From contig NZ_CALGPC010000012.1 of assembly GCF_937960835.1 (NCBI RefSeq), forward strand, positions 62,001-126,000: 64,000 bases of DNA. The letters run 5' to 3'. Under the pieces are notes generated by a model. It searched no databases, was not told where the DNA came from, and worked only from the letters and a program-made list of their open reading frames with translations. The DNA is from an uncultured Ferrovibrio sp. (GTDB lineage: Bacteria > Pseudomonadota > Alphaproteobacteria > Ferrovibrionales > Ferrovibrionaceae). Made by a program: the position numbers and the translations under genes. Positions 1 through 8,581 of this stretch are shown piece after piece (the first letter of the stretch is position 1; every line of letters begins with the position of its first letter).

Positions 1-40
1 TGCCACACCCGACTGCCGTGCCGCATTTTAGGCACCAGCG

Positions 41-1393
41 CTAGCGCATCTCGAAAAGCTCCTGATGGAAGCGATCGAGCGGGAAGCCGCGGGCAACGGC
101 GGCATCTCGAATGGCATCGCCGAAGCGGACCGGTCCAGAGAACCAGATATCGGCTTCCTTCCAGTCGGGCACCATCTCTTCGAGGCGGTCCAGCGTCAGT
201 CTGCCGCTTTGCTGCTCGACCATCAGATGAAAGCGCACGCCTGCCTGTTCGGCGAGTTGCCGGATATTGTCAATGAAGGCTTCCGCTGGCGCGCGGGTCG
301 TGTAGATCAGATCCACCTGTCCGGCGATCTGCCGGTTGGCCAGCCCATGCAGCCCTGCAATGAACGGCGAAATTCCCATGCCGCCGCCGATCCAGATCTG
401 CCGCTCGCGGCCGCTCTTGAAATTGAACCGCCCGTAGGGGCCTTCAACGGTGACGTTCTGGCCGGCGAAGAGACGCTTGGGCAGGGTCTTCGTGTAATCG
501 CCCAAACCCTTGATGCTGAAGCTGAGCCGCCCGTCGCGCTGCCAGGCCGAGGTGATCGTGAATGGATGCGCGCCTTCCGGACCGCCGAAATTGACGAAGG
601 CGAACTGCCCGACATCGTGCCCCGGCCAGGCCGTGGCCAGACGAATTCCGACATCCAGCACGCCGTTGGCCTCGTGATAATGCAGCGTCTCGATGACGCC
701 CGCGGCCTTGCGATCCGCACCGATGCGGCGGAACAGTGAGATGAATGCTGCCGCTGCGCCAAGTCCCATCAGCGCGGCCAGCAGCCATCCCACAGGCTCC
801 GACCAGTAGCTCCGATCCATCAGGATGACCGAATGGAAAATCAGCGCCAGATAGGTTGCGGACAAAAGCCGGTGGGCCTGAAAGAACGCGCGATACGGAA
901 CCCGTTTCCACAAAGCCAGCGCCACCAGCACCAGCAGGACGTAAAAACCCCACTCGCCGATATCCTCGGCTATGCCGCGCCAATCGCGGAAAGGATCCAA
1001 GCCCGTTGCCGCCGCGGCGCGCGGCGTTGTGGAGCGCGGCCGCGGCTCCAGCCAGCCCTGCTGCACCGCCCAGCGCGGCGCGTTCTCGGCCAGCCAGTGG
1101 AGAATGGCGAATATCGCGCCAGCGATGCCGAGCCATTTATGCAGGCGGTAGAATTTATCGAGGCCGCCCAGAATGGATTCAATCTGAACCGGACGCGACG
1201 CCAGGATCACCGCGATCGACATGCTGCCGATCGCCAGAATGCCGGTGAAATAAACGATGCTGCTGCGCAGCCGCCAGAAACCGGAAGTCAGCGCTTCCGC
1301 TGGAATGCTGATAAGCCATGAGGCTGCCACGACGAGAATGATGGCGATAAAAATGAGTCGCAGTCGCGAAACGGCATTCATGACGTTCTCCAT
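41..1393 (-). CDS. Ferric reductase-like transmembrane flavoprotein (heme/FAD/NAD(P))
   Basis: This 450-residue membrane oxidoreductase probably moves electrons from NAD(P)H through FAD to a transmembrane bis-heme and on to a periplasmic acceptor. About six hydrophobic segments fill residues 10-225. Two His pairs, HKWLG...ILH near residue 85 and HRLLS...IFH near 173, are spaced 14 and 13 residues apart as in heme-binding ferric-reductase domains. The C-terminal half has an FAD site (HPFTITS) and a nucleotide site (GGGMGISPF), so the order is Ferric_reduct, FAD_binding_8, NAD_binding_6. The start could also be the ATG at 1381, which has GGAG at better spacing. An FNR/Dnr-type box lies upstream. 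The family is clear, but the acceptor (ferric iron, oxygen or something else) is not known. Confidence 0.85.
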   Translation of the reverse strand: MENVMNAVSRLRLIFIAIILVVAASWLISIPAEALTSGFWRLRSSIVYFTGILAIGSMSIAVILASRPVQIESILGGLDKFYRLHKWLGIAGAIFAILHWLAENAPRWAVQQGWLEPRPRSTTPRAAAATGLDPFRDWRGIAEDIGEWGFYVLLVLVALALWKRVPYRAFFQAHRLLSATYLALIFHSVILMDRSYWSEPVGWLLAALMGLGAAAAFISLFRRIGADRKAAGVIETLHYHEANGVLDVGIRLATAWPGHDVGQFAFVNFGGPEGAHPFTITSAWQRDGRLSFSIKGLGDYTKTLPKRLFAGQNVTVEGPYGRFNFKSGRERQIWIGGGMGISPFIAGLHGLANRQIAGQVDLIYTTRAPAEAFIDNIRQLAEQAGVRFHLMVEQQSGRLTLDRLEEMVPDWKEADIWFSGPVRFGDAIRDAAVARGFPLDRFHQELFEMR

Positions 1394-1463
1394 CAGCCTC
1401 TGGAGCGACGAATGACCGGCAATCCAGTCAATTCAAGTATCTGTACTCTATCCCACTATGGCC

Positions 1464-1477
1464 TTGACCAAGGTCAA
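1464..1477 (-). promoter_or_regulatory. FNR/Dnr/FixK-type binding site upstream of the transmembrane reductase
   Basis: TTGACCAAGGTCAA fits the CRP/FNR-superfamily consensus TTGAY-N4-RTCAA exactly. Its centre is about 77 bp upstream of the reductase start at 1393, which suits an activator site near -41.5 of a promoter. Site identity is seen; the regulator and the oxygen or nitric-oxide response are inferred. Confidence 0.55.
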
Positions 1478-1493
1478 TCACTGGACATCCGGC

Positions 1494-1530
1494 AAAGAAA
1501 AAACCCGGCGGACTGCGCCGCCGGGTTTCA
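1494..1530 (-). terminator. Rho-independent terminator of the acyl-CoA ligase gene
   Basis: On the minus strand a perfect GC-rich stem (AAACCCGGCGG / CCGCCGGGTTT, six-base loop) is followed at once by a T-rich run. It lies 27-60 bp after the ligase stop codon at 1557 and separates that gene from the reductase downstream. Confidence 0.9.
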
Positions 1531-1556
1531 GTGCCCGCAACTCTGCGTGTTTGACC

Positions 1557-3209
1557 TTACGCGCCGGGCGTCGGCAGCTTGTAATCCTTGTACTGCTCGC
1601 GCAGCTTGGTCTTGAGCAGCTTGCCGGTGGCGGTGTGCGGCAGTTCGTCGACGAAGACGATATCGTCCGGCAGCCACCATTTGGCAACCTTGCCTTCCAG
1701 GAAGGCCAGCAGCTCTTCCTTGGTGGTTTCCTGGCCGGCCTTCTTGATCACCAGCAGCAGCGGACGTTCCTGCCACTTGGCATGCGGAACGCCGATCACC
1801 GCCGCTTCCTGCACGGCCGGATGACCTACCGCGGCATTTTCCAGATCGATGGACGAAATCCATTCGCCGCCCGACTTGATCACGTCCTTGGCACGGTCGG
1901 TGATCTGCATGTAGCCGTCGGGGTCCAGGGTCGCGACGTCGCCGGTGGTGAACCAGCCTTCATCGTCGAGGATCTTGCCGCCCTCGCCCTTGAAGTAGCC
2001 TGACGTGATCCAGGGGCCGCGCACCTTGACGTTGCCGAAGGCCTTGCCATCGCGCGGCAGTTCCTTGCCCTCGTCGTCGGTGATCTTGATCTCGACGCCG
2101 TAAACCGTGCGGCCCTGCTTGGCCTGCACGTCGAGGCGCTTCTCCAGCGGCAGACCGGCATGCTTCTTCAGCAGATTGCCGGTGGTGCCCAGCGGCGACA
2201 TCTCGGTCATGCCCCAGGCATGGATGACGAAGCAGTCGAACTGCTTGGCGAAGCGCTCGATCATGGCGCGCGGCGCCGCCGAGCCGCCGATCACGCAGCG
2301 CTCAAGCTTGATGTCCTTCTTCAGATCCAAAGAGGCCGCGTTCTGGTCGATATACTGGAAGAAGGCAAGCCAGACCGTCGGCACGCCGAGCGAGAAGTTG
2401 CAGTTCTCGTCGCGCAGCAGCTCATAGACGCTCTTGCCGTCCAGCGCCGGGCCGGGGAAGACCAGCTTGGCGCCGCTCATGCAGGCACCATAAGGCACGC
2501 CCCAGGCATTAGCGTGGAACAGCGGCACGATCACCAGAGCCGTATCGGCCGAACCGAGATTGAGGCCGTCGCGCTGGCAGACGGCATAGGAATGCAGCAC
2601 GGTCGAGCGATGCGAGTACAGCACGCCCTTCGGATTGCCGGTGGTGCCTGAGGTGTAGCAAAGCGAAGACGCCGTCCGCTCGTCGAATTCCGGCCAGGTG
2701 AATTCCTTGCTTTCCTTGCCGATCAGGTCTTCGTAGCAGAGCAGGTTCGGGATCTTGCTGTCCTTGGGCATATGCGCCGCATCGGTCATCAGCACGAAAC
2801 CCTTCACCGTCTTGAGTTGCGGCGCCAGCTTCTCGACCAGCGGCACGAAGGTCAGATCGAAGAAGAGATACTGATCCTCGGCATGATTGACGATGTAGTC
2901 GATCTGCTCGGGGAACAAGCGCGGGTTCACCGTATGCAGCACAGCGCCCATGCCGGAGACGCCGTAATACAGCTCGAAATGACGATAGGTATTCCAGGCC
3001 AGCGTGCCGATGCGGTCGCCATGCTTCACGCCCAGCCGCGTCAGCGCATTGGCCAGCTGCTTGGAGCGGTCGTGCAGATCGCGATAGGTGTAGCGATGGA
3101 TCGGGCCCTCGACGGTGCGCGTCACGATCTCGGTGTCGCCGTGATACAGCGCGGCAAATTCGATCAACGATGAAATCAGAAGCTGACGGTCCTGTATCAG
3201 GCCCTGCAT
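1557..3209 (-). CDS. Acyl-CoA ligase (AMP-forming), DmdB/FadD-like
   Basis: This 550-residue cytoplasmic enzyme activates a carboxylic acid with ATP and joins it to CoA. The P-loop-like AMP motif YTSGTTGNPKG is near residue 195. The hinge region has GWFTTGDVATLDPDGY and DRAKDVIKSGGEWIS, and the C-terminal catalytic lysine sits in TGKLLKTKLRE. The overall sequence resembles the 3-methylmercaptopropionyl-CoA ligase/medium-chain group of this superfamily. An enoyl-CoA hydratase gene lies 150 bp upstream on the same strand, which fits a role in fatty-acid or related acid breakdown. The gene ends at a strong terminator. The family is certain; the substrate is not. Confidence 0.9.
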   Translation of the reverse strand: MQGLIQDRQLLISSLIEFAALYHGDTEIVTRTVEGPIHRYTYRDLHDRSKQLANALTRLGVKHGDRIGTLAWNTYRHFELYYGVSGMGAVLHTVNPRLFPEQIDYIVNHAEDQYLFFDLTFVPLVEKLAPQLKTVKGFVLMTDAAHMPKDSKIPNLLCYEDLIGKESKEFTWPEFDERTASSLCYTSGTTGNPKGVLYSHRSTVLHSYAVCQRDGLNLGSADTALVIVPLFHANAWGVPYGACMSGAKLVFPGPALDGKSVYELLRDENCNFSLGVPTVWLAFFQYIDQNAASLDLKKDIKLERCVIGGSAAPRAMIERFAKQFDCFVIHAWGMTEMSPLGTTGNLLKKHAGLPLEKRLDVQAKQGRTVYGVEIKITDDEGKELPRDGKAFGNVKVRGPWITSGYFKGEGGKILDDEGWFTTGDVATLDPDGYMQITDRAKDVIKSGGEWISSIDLENAAVGHPAVQEAAVIGVPHAKWQERPLLLVIKKAGQETTKEELLAFLEGKVAKWWLPDDIVFVDELPHTATGKLLKTKLREQYKDYKLPTPGA

Positions 3210-3359
3210 GTCTTTCCTCCCACGGAACGCTTAATGGTATTGCTTTCGGTGTGCAGTCTACGGAGCGTTGAAAACCGCCGCAAGCAGCCGGGCAGATGCT
3301 GCGCATGGCTGACGCGGCGTCAACGGCTATTTCAGCGCCTCCCCCTTCAGCGCCCCGTT

Positions 3360-4145
3360 TCACCGCCCCTTGAAGACCGGTTGCCGCTTTTCCAGGAACG
3401 CATCCCGGCCTTCGGCGAAATCCGCGCTGTTGAACAGCAGCGCCTGGCCATCCGCCTCCTGGGCCAGCAAAGCCTCCAGCGGCTGCGGGCCGCGGGCGAG
3501 CGTCGACTTGATGAAGCCGACCGGCAAAGGCGCCAGCGAGGCGAAACGATCTGCCAGCGCAAGCGCCGCGCCCAGAGCCTCACCCGGTGCGACCACTTGG
3601 TCGGCAAGGCCGATCCGCCCTGCCGTTTCGCCGTCGATCTCTTCGGCCAGCATCAGCAGACGCCGCGTCCAGCCGGCATTGACCCGCTGCGGCACCGTCC
3701 ACAGCGCCGCCATGTCGGGCATCAGGCCGACCTTGTTGAAGGAGCAGCAGAACTTGGCGTCGCTGGCGGTAACCACCTGATCACAGAGCAGCGCCAGCGA
3801 CATCCCCGCGCCATAGGCGTAGCCCTCCACGGCGGCGATCACCGGCTTCGGCCCGGCGACCATCAGGCGGACCAGCTCATGCAGGTTTGCCAGCCGCTGC
3901 CGGCCGGCCACGCCGGCGACATTGTGCATGGACGAAATGTCGCCGCCGGCACAGAAGGCGCCGCCGCTGCCGGTCAGCACCAGGGCGCGGACGGCATCAT
4001 CGGCCATGGCGTCTTTCACGGCGGCGATCAGCGCCGCCCGCAGATCCAGCGACAGGGCGTTGCGCTTTGCCGGGTTGTTCAGGCGGATGATGCGCAGCTC
4101 AGGCTTGGGCGATTCGGTCAAAACCGGGGGTTGAGAATCCTTCAT
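3360..4145 (-). CDS. Enoyl-CoA hydratase/isomerase family protein
   Basis: This 261-residue crotonase-fold enzyme probably hydrates or isomerises an enoyl-CoA. The oxyanion-hole segments are visible: GSGGAFCAGGDISSM near residue 60 and a GYAYGAGMSLALLCD block near 105, followed by a FNKVGLMPD segment. The acidic residues of the canonical hydratase (Glu144/Glu164 in the rat enzyme) are not both evident, since the second region reads NKVGLMPDMAAL. It may therefore be an isomerase or another crotonase subtype. It lies upstream of an acyl-CoA ligase on the same strand. It starts with MKDSQPP at 4145 and is full length for the family. Confidence 0.87.
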   Translation of the reverse strand: MKDSQPPVLTESPKPELRIIRLNNPAKRNALSLDLRAALIAAVKDAMADDAVRALVLTGSGGAFCAGGDISSMHNVAGVAGRQRLANLHELVRLMVAGPKPVIAAVEGYAYGAGMSLALLCDQVVTASDAKFCCSFNKVGLMPDMAALWTVPQRVNAGWTRRLLMLAEEIDGETAGRIGLADQVVAPGEALGAALALADRFASLAPLPVGFIKSTLARGPQPLEALLAQEADGQALLFNSADFAEGRDAFLEKRQPVFKGR

Positions 4146-4383
4146 GAGCGTTCCTCGGCACTGGTTTTTTTGGATGGTTTCTCACGGCTCACCACCCTTC
4201 ATCAAGGCTGATGGGAAGCGCGCGACCTGCACAGTTTTTACGCAGTCTGCCCGGATCATTACAGGAGTGTAACCGAAGAGCCACACTCGCCAACTTCTGG
4301 TTTCATTATGTTATAGAACCGTTTGTAACAGAATGGCGGGACTGCTTATCTCCCGTCGGGATTTCATTTTGGAGGTACTCCCC
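4146..4383. other. Divergent intergenic region between the crotonase and porin genes
   Basis: These 238 bp hold no gene. The right half is AT-richer than its surroundings (around 4300-4330) and should carry the porin promoter. A strong ribosome binding site GGAGGT sits at 4371-4376, seven bases before the porin ATG. No clear operator was found. Confidence 0.6.
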
Positions 4384-5118
4384 ATGAAGAAAGTTGTGTT
4401 CGGCGCCGCGATGGCAGCCGCACTGATGGCCACCCCGGCCCTGGCGCAGGACAAGAGCCCGTTCAGCCTGGACGTGACCGCTGGCGTGGTGTCTGAGTAT
4501 TTCTTCCGCGGCATCAGCCAGAGCGACGACAACCCGGCTGTCCAGGCTGGCGCTGAGCTCGGCTACGCGATCAACGACACCTACGCCCTCTATGCCGGCG
4601 TCTGGGGCAGCACTGTCGACTTCAACAATGGCACCGACGCCGAGGTCGACCTGACCGCCGGTATCCGCGCCACCTACGACAAGCTCGGCCTCGACCTGGG
4701 CATCATCCAGTACCTCTATGCCGACAAGCCGGCCGGCGAGGACCTGAACTATACCGAGTTCAAGCTGGTCGGCAGCTATGATCTTGGCTTCGTCATCCCG
4801 ACCGCCGGCGTCTACTACAGCCCGGAATTCCCGTATGACAGCGGCGATGCCTACTACATCACCGCCGGTGTGACGGTTCCGTTGCCGGTCACCCAGTTCG
4901 AGCCGCAGCTCGTCGCCAATATCGGCAAGCAGTATGTCGACGACAACGACAAGTTCGGCCTGAAGGACTATGTCGACTGGAATGTCGGCCTGTTCGCCTC
5001 CTACTGGGGCTTCACCGCCGGCGTCCAGTACGTCGACAACAACATCAGCAGCAGCCAGTGCGACGATGGCTGCCGCCCGGCCGCCGTCTTCTCGCTGAGC
5101 TACGGCTACAGCTTCTAA
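4384..5118 (+). CDS. TorF family outer-membrane porin
   Basis: This 244-residue exported protein begins with a typical signal peptide (MKKVVFGAAMAAALMATPALA, cut before QDKSP). The mature part is a beta-rich repeat typical of the CHP02001/TorF family, opening with VTAGVVSEYFFRGISQS and ending on the aromatic YSF terminus of outer-membrane barrels. The reading frame is open upstream to 4333, but the ATG at 4384 has GGAGGT at the right distance and starts the signal peptide, so it is preferred. A strong terminator follows 24 bp after the stop codon. The transported solute is unknown. Confidence 0.88.
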   Translation: MKKVVFGAAMAAALMATPALAQDKSPFSLDVTAGVVSEYFFRGISQSDDNPAVQAGAELGYAINDTYALYAGVWGSTVDFNNGTDAEVDLTAGIRATYDKLGLDLGIIQYLYADKPAGEDLNYTEFKLVGSYDLGFVIPTAGVYYSPEFPYDSGDAYYITAGVTVPLPVTQFEPQLVANIGKQYVDDNDKFGLKDYVDWNVGLFASYWGFTAGVQYVDNNISSSQCDDGCRPAAVFSLSYGYSF

Positions 5119-5138
5119 TCTCTGAATAGAGCAAGCGT

Positions 5139-5732
5139 TCAGACCGCCGCCATCCCCCGGATGGCGGCGGTTCCGTTTTTAGGGACATGCGCGATGCGCC
5201 GGCTGCTTGCCGCATCGACCCCGCCCAGAGCATAGACACCCAGGCCCCAGCGCCGCGCCGCCACCGCCAAGGCGGCAAACCGCACCACGCCTAGCCCCGT
5301 CGCGCCAGGATGGCTCGCGGTGGCAAAGACCGGCGAGATCAGTACGGCATCCACATTATTGCGCGCGGCCTGAGCAATCGCCGCGGCGTCATGCGCCGCC
5401 GCTGTCACCAGCCATCCGGGATATCGTCGCTTCACGCCCACCGCCTTCGCCAGCAGGCCCTGCGGCAGATGCAGGCCATCCGCGCCGCAAGCCAGCGCCA
5501 GGTGGGCATCGCCCGCCACCAGCAGCACAAGGCCGCGTTCGCGGCAGATCACCCGCAACTGCCTTGCCAGCGCAAGACGCCTGGCAAACGGCCATTCGTA
5601 ATGCCGCAGCAGCACGCCGCTGCCGCGCGGCAGCCGCAGCACGGATGGCAGCGGATCGGGCAGCCGTTTCGCATCCGTGACCAGCCACACGAAGGGCAGC
5701 GGAACCGGCGGCGGCCGGGAAGGCTTTCGCAT
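5139..5732 (-). CDS. Thiamine phosphate synthase-like protein (TMP/TENI family)
   Basis: This protein of about 197 residues has the TMP-TENI barrel pattern: WLVTDAKRLPDP at the N-terminus, GADGLHLPQG in the middle, AVLISPVFATASHPG for the phosphate loop, and VYALGGVDAAS near the end. ThiE joins a pyrimidine pyrophosphate to the thiazole phosphate; TenI-type relatives lack that activity. Several ThiE residues are not obvious and no thi genes or TPP riboswitch lie nearby, so it may be a TenI-like or standalone paralogue. A longer start at 5774 would leave only 14 bp to the divergent yggS, so ATG 5732 is preferred. The family is clear; the activity is uncertain. Confidence 0.78.
   Translation of the reverse strand: MRKPSRPPPVPLPFVWLVTDAKRLPDPLPSVLRLPRGSGVLLRHYEWPFARRLALARQLRVICRERGLVLLVAGDAHLALACGADGLHLPQGLLAKAVGVKRRYPGWLVTAAAHDAAAIAQAARNNVDAVLISPVFATASHPGATGLGVVRFAALAVAARRWGLGVYALGGVDAASSRRIAHVPKNGTAAIRGMAAV
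5142..5180 (+). terminator. Rho-independent terminator of the porin gene
   Basis: A 12-bp perfect stem (ACCGCCGCCATC / GATGGCGGCGGT, five-base loop) is followed by TCCGTTTTT. It lies just after the porin stop codon and inside the last codons of the convergent ThiE-like gene, so it serves in one direction while being coding in the other. Confidence 0.9.
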
Positions 5733-5788
5733 CGCGGGACGGATTGCTAGCGTGCGGGTCTGTTTCCGTAGCATAGCTTGACCGTGCC

Positions 5789-6484
5789 ATGACCGACGCC
5801 GCCCCGGAAGCCTTTCACATTGCCGCCAATCTCGCCGCGGTGCGCCAGAGCATTGCGACGGCCGCCGCCGAGGTCAAGCGCGCGCCCGAATCCGTCACCC
5901 TGATCGCCGTGGCGAAGACTTTCCCGGCCGAGGCTGTCGAGGCTGCCCTGTCGGCCGGCCAGCGCCATTTCGGCGAAAACCGCGTCCAGGAAGGCATGGC
6001 GAAATATCCGGCCCTGCGCGAGCGCTATCGCGATCTGGTGCTGCATCTGATCGGCCCGCTGCAGACCAACAAGGTCAAGCAGGCGGTGGCGCATTTCGAC
6101 GTGATCCATACCGTGGACCGGCCGAAGCTCGCCGAGGAACTGGCCAAGGAGTTTGCGAAATCGGGCCGGCGTCTGCCCTGCTTCATCCAGGTCAATACCG
6201 GCGAGGAGGAGCAGAAAGCCGGCTGTGCGCCGCAGGAGGCCGATGCCTTCATCGCCGATTGCCGCGACCGCCTGAAACTGCCGATCGTCGGCTTGATGTG
6301 CATCCCGCCGGCCGCGGAAGAGCCTTCGCCGCATTTCGCGCTGCTGAACAAGATCGCCAAGCGCAATGGCCTTGATCAGCTCAGCATGGGCATGAGCGGC
6401 GATTTCGAAACAGCCGTGCAGCTTGGCGCCACCCATGTGCGGGTCGGCAGCGCCATCTTCGGCGGACGCAGCTATCCGGCCTGA
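5789..6484 (+). CDS. YggS/PROSC family pyridoxal-phosphate homeostasis protein
   Basis: This 231-residue cytoplasmic protein carries PLP on the lysine of IAVAKTFPAEAVEAAL, followed by the family block FGENRVQE. The C-terminal signature SMGMSGDFETAVQLGATHVR with GSAIFG is also intact. The family is a single-domain alanine-racemase-like barrel that buffers intracellular PLP and affects amino-acid pools; it has no known catalytic role. The start ATG at 5789 is divergent from the ThiE-like gene. The gene is followed by a dispersed palindromic repeat rather than a T-rich terminator. Confidence 0.93.
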   Translation: MTDAAPEAFHIAANLAAVRQSIATAAAEVKRAPESVTLIAVAKTFPAEAVEAALSAGQRHFGENRVQEGMAKYPALRERYRDLVLHLIGPLQTNKVKQAVAHFDVIHTVDRPKLAEELAKEFAKSGRRLPCFIQVNTGEEEQKAGCAPQEADAFIADCRDRLKLPIVGLMCIPPAAEEPSPHFALLNKIAKRNGLDQLSMGMSGDFETAVQLGATHVRVGSAIFGGRSYPA

Positions 6485-6508
6485 GACTCTATCCGATCTG
6501 AAAATAAA

Positions 6509-6550
6509 CGTCATGCCCGGGCCAGGCCCGGAGCATCTCCCCGGGCATCT
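6509..6550. repeat. Dispersed intergenic palindromic repeat, copy 1
   Basis: A segment beginning CGTCATGCCCGGGCC and ending CCCCGGGCATCT folds on itself. It is related to three other intergenic elements in the window that begin CGTCAT and end ATGACG (near 24,955, 26,788 and 29,086). It lies between convergent gene ends. Confidence 0.6.
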
Positions 6551-6563
6551 CATCGGCAGGACT

Positions 6564-6848
6564 TCAGTTCTTCTTCGTTGTGCCGCCCGACGCAAGCGTC
6601 ACGGTTTCGCCGGCAATGACGAAAGTGACGGAGCCATCGCTGGTCTTATAGGTCCATTGCTCGATCGGACCGAGTTTCTGGATTTCGGTGGGCCGTCCCA
6701 GAGCCTTTTCCAGCTCACCCTTGGTTCTCGCGCCTTCCGATTTGCGCAAGGCCTCGTCCGTCGATGGCGGGCCGCAGGCCGCCAGCATCAGCGGCAGGGC
6801 CAGCATGAGAACAAGACGCGCCAGAGAGAAATAGGCCGAGCGGGCCAT
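6564..6848 (-). CDS. Small predicted outer-membrane lipoprotein
   Basis: This 94-residue protein has a lipoprotein signal peptide with the lipobox LAAC, the cysteine being about residue 25. The mature part is short (about 70 residues), with a segment EGARTKGELEKALGRPTEIQKLG that resembles the helix-turn region of SmpA/BamE-like small lipoproteins, and a beta-rich tail WTYKTSDGSVTFVI. The upstream GAGGAG is nine bases from the ATG at 6848, so this start is preferred to 6863. It is not linked to a known operon. A BamE-like fold is an inference from sequence pattern only. Confidence 0.75.
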   Translation of the reverse strand: MARSAYFSLARLVLMLALPLMLAACGPPSTDEALRKSEGARTKGELEKALGRPTEIQKLGPIEQWTYKTSDGSVTFVIAGETVTLASGGTTKKN

Positions 6849-6941
6849 GACAACGCTCCTCATCTCGGGTCACCGCCAGTTAAGCGGCTCGCCCGGCCTG
6901 GGTAAAGTGCAGAATCAAACCAATCCTGAAACGCCGAACCT

Positions 6942-8516
6942 TCAGAAGGTCAGCGGGGTGGCCTGACGCACGCCGGGGATCTGCTTGACCTTCGCGGCGA
7001 CATCATCGGGGATCGGGCCGTCCACCTCGACCAGGCAGATCGCCTCCTGCCCCTGAGCGGCGCGCCCCAGATGGAAGGTAGCGATGTTGATACCTGCATC
7101 GCCCAGCAGGCTGCCCAGACGGCCGATGAAGCCCGGCTTGTCCTCGTTGGTGACGTACAGCATGTTGGGGCCAAGCTCGGCATCGATGTCGATGCCCTTG
7201 ATCTCCACCACGCGCGGCTTCTTGTTGGCGAACAGGGTGCCCGACAGATGGCGCACCTTGTCGGCATGGATGGTGACGCGCATCAGCGTGGCGTAATCGC
7301 CTTCGCGCTCATGCTTGACCTCGGAGACCTCGATGTTGCGCTCCTTGGCGACCAGCGGTGCATTGACCATGTTGACGCTGTCGAGCTGGCGGCGCAGCAG
7401 GCCTTCCAGCACGATGGCGGTCAGCGGCCGCGTGTTCAGGGTCGCGACATGGCCTTCATATTCGACGATGACCTTGGTCAGGCTCGCTTCCGCAAGCTGG
7501 CCAAGGAAGCTGCCAAGCTGCTCGGCCAGCTTCATGTAGGGCTTCAGCTTCGGCGCATCCTCCGCCGAGACCGACGGCATGTTCAGCGCGTTGGTCACCG
7601 CACCGGTCAGCAGATAATCGGAAATCTGCTCGGCCACCTGCAGCGCGACATTCTCCTGCGCCTCCGTCGTGGAGGCGCCGAGATGCGGCGTGGCGATGAA
7701 CTTGGGATGGTTGAACAGCACGTTTTCCTTCGCCGGCTCGGTGACGAAAACGTCGAAGGCAGCGCCGGCGACATGACCGGAATCCAGTGCCTCCTTCAGA
7801 GCCGCTTCGTCGACCAGGCCGCCGCGGGCGCAGTTGATGATGCGCACGCCCTTCTTGGTCTTCGCCAGGGCCTTGGCATCCAGGATGTTGCGGGTCTGCT
7901 CGGTCAGCGGCGTATGCAGGCTGATGAAATCGGCCCGCGCCAGCAGGTCGTCCAGCTCGACCTTCTCGATGCCGAGCGACGTCGCGCGTTCCGGCGTCAG
8001 GAACGGGTCATAGCCGATCACCTTCATCTTCAGGCCGACGGCGCGGTCGGCGACGATCGAGCCGATATTGCCGCAGCCGATCAGCCCCAGCGTCTTGCCG
8101 TAAAGCTCGACGCCCATGAAGCGGTTCTTTTCCCACTTGCCGGCCTGGGTCGAACGGTCGGCCTGCGGAATCTCGCGGGCCAGCGCCATCATCATGGCGA
8201 TCGCATGCTCGGCCGTGGTGATCGAATTGCCGAACGGCGTGTTCATCACGCAGACGCCACGCGCCGTGGCCGCCGGGATGTCGACGTTGTCGACGCCGAT
8301 GCCGGCGCGGCCGACGACCTTCAGTTTCTTCGCCGCTTCGAGCACCTTGGCCGTGACCTTGGTGGCGGAGCGGATCGCCAGGCCGTCATACTCGCCGATG
8401 ATGGCGATCAGCTCTTCGGGCTTCAGGCCCGTCTTGATATCGACCTCGACGCCGCGGTTCTTGAAGATTTCGACAGCGGCGGGGCTCAGTTCGTCAGAGA
8501 TCAGAACCTTGACCAT
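6942..8516 (-). CDS. serA: D-3-phosphoglycerate dehydrogenase
   Basis: This 524-residue enzyme oxidises 3-phosphoglycerate to 3-phosphohydroxypyruvate with NAD, the first step of serine synthesis. The dinucleotide motif GLIGCGNIGSIVADRA is near residue 147. The catalytic Arg and Glu sit in INCARGGLVDEAAL and VTEPAKENV, and the catalytic His in TPHLGAST. A long insert (ASB domain) and a C-terminal ACT domain (NEDKPGFIGRLGSLLGDAGINIATF) make it the long, serine-regulatable form. The frame is open to 8561, but ATG 8516 begins the conserved MVKVLISDELSP and has GAGG upstream. It follows serC on the same strand by 65 bp, so the two form an operon. Confidence 0.96.
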   Translation of the reverse strand: MVKVLISDELSPAAVEIFKNRGVEVDIKTGLKPEELIAIIGEYDGLAIRSATKVTAKVLEAAKKLKVVGRAGIGVDNVDIPAATARGVCVMNTPFGNSITTAEHAIAMMMALAREIPQADRSTQAGKWEKNRFMGVELYGKTLGLIGCGNIGSIVADRAVGLKMKVIGYDPFLTPERATSLGIEKVELDDLLARADFISLHTPLTEQTRNILDAKALAKTKKGVRIINCARGGLVDEAALKEALDSGHVAGAAFDVFVTEPAKENVLFNHPKFIATPHLGASTTEAQENVALQVAEQISDYLLTGAVTNALNMPSVSAEDAPKLKPYMKLAEQLGSFLGQLAEASLTKVIVEYEGHVATLNTRPLTAIVLEGLLRRQLDSVNMVNAPLVAKERNIEVSEVKHEREGDYATLMRVTIHADKVRHLSGTLFANKKPRVVEIKGIDIDAELGPNMLYVTNEDKPGFIGRLGSLLGDAGINIATFHLGRAAQGQEAICLVEVDGPIPDDVAAKVKQIPGVRQATPLTF

Positions 8517-8581
8517 GATGATCCTCGAATTTCGGAAAATGGAAGAAACGGGCGCGACCATGCGCGCCCGTCAAAGCAATG

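Noticed and set aside
5142..5180. The terminator hairpin as a two-way terminator
   Set aside because: On the minus strand no T run follows, and the hairpin is inside the coding end of the ThiE-like gene.
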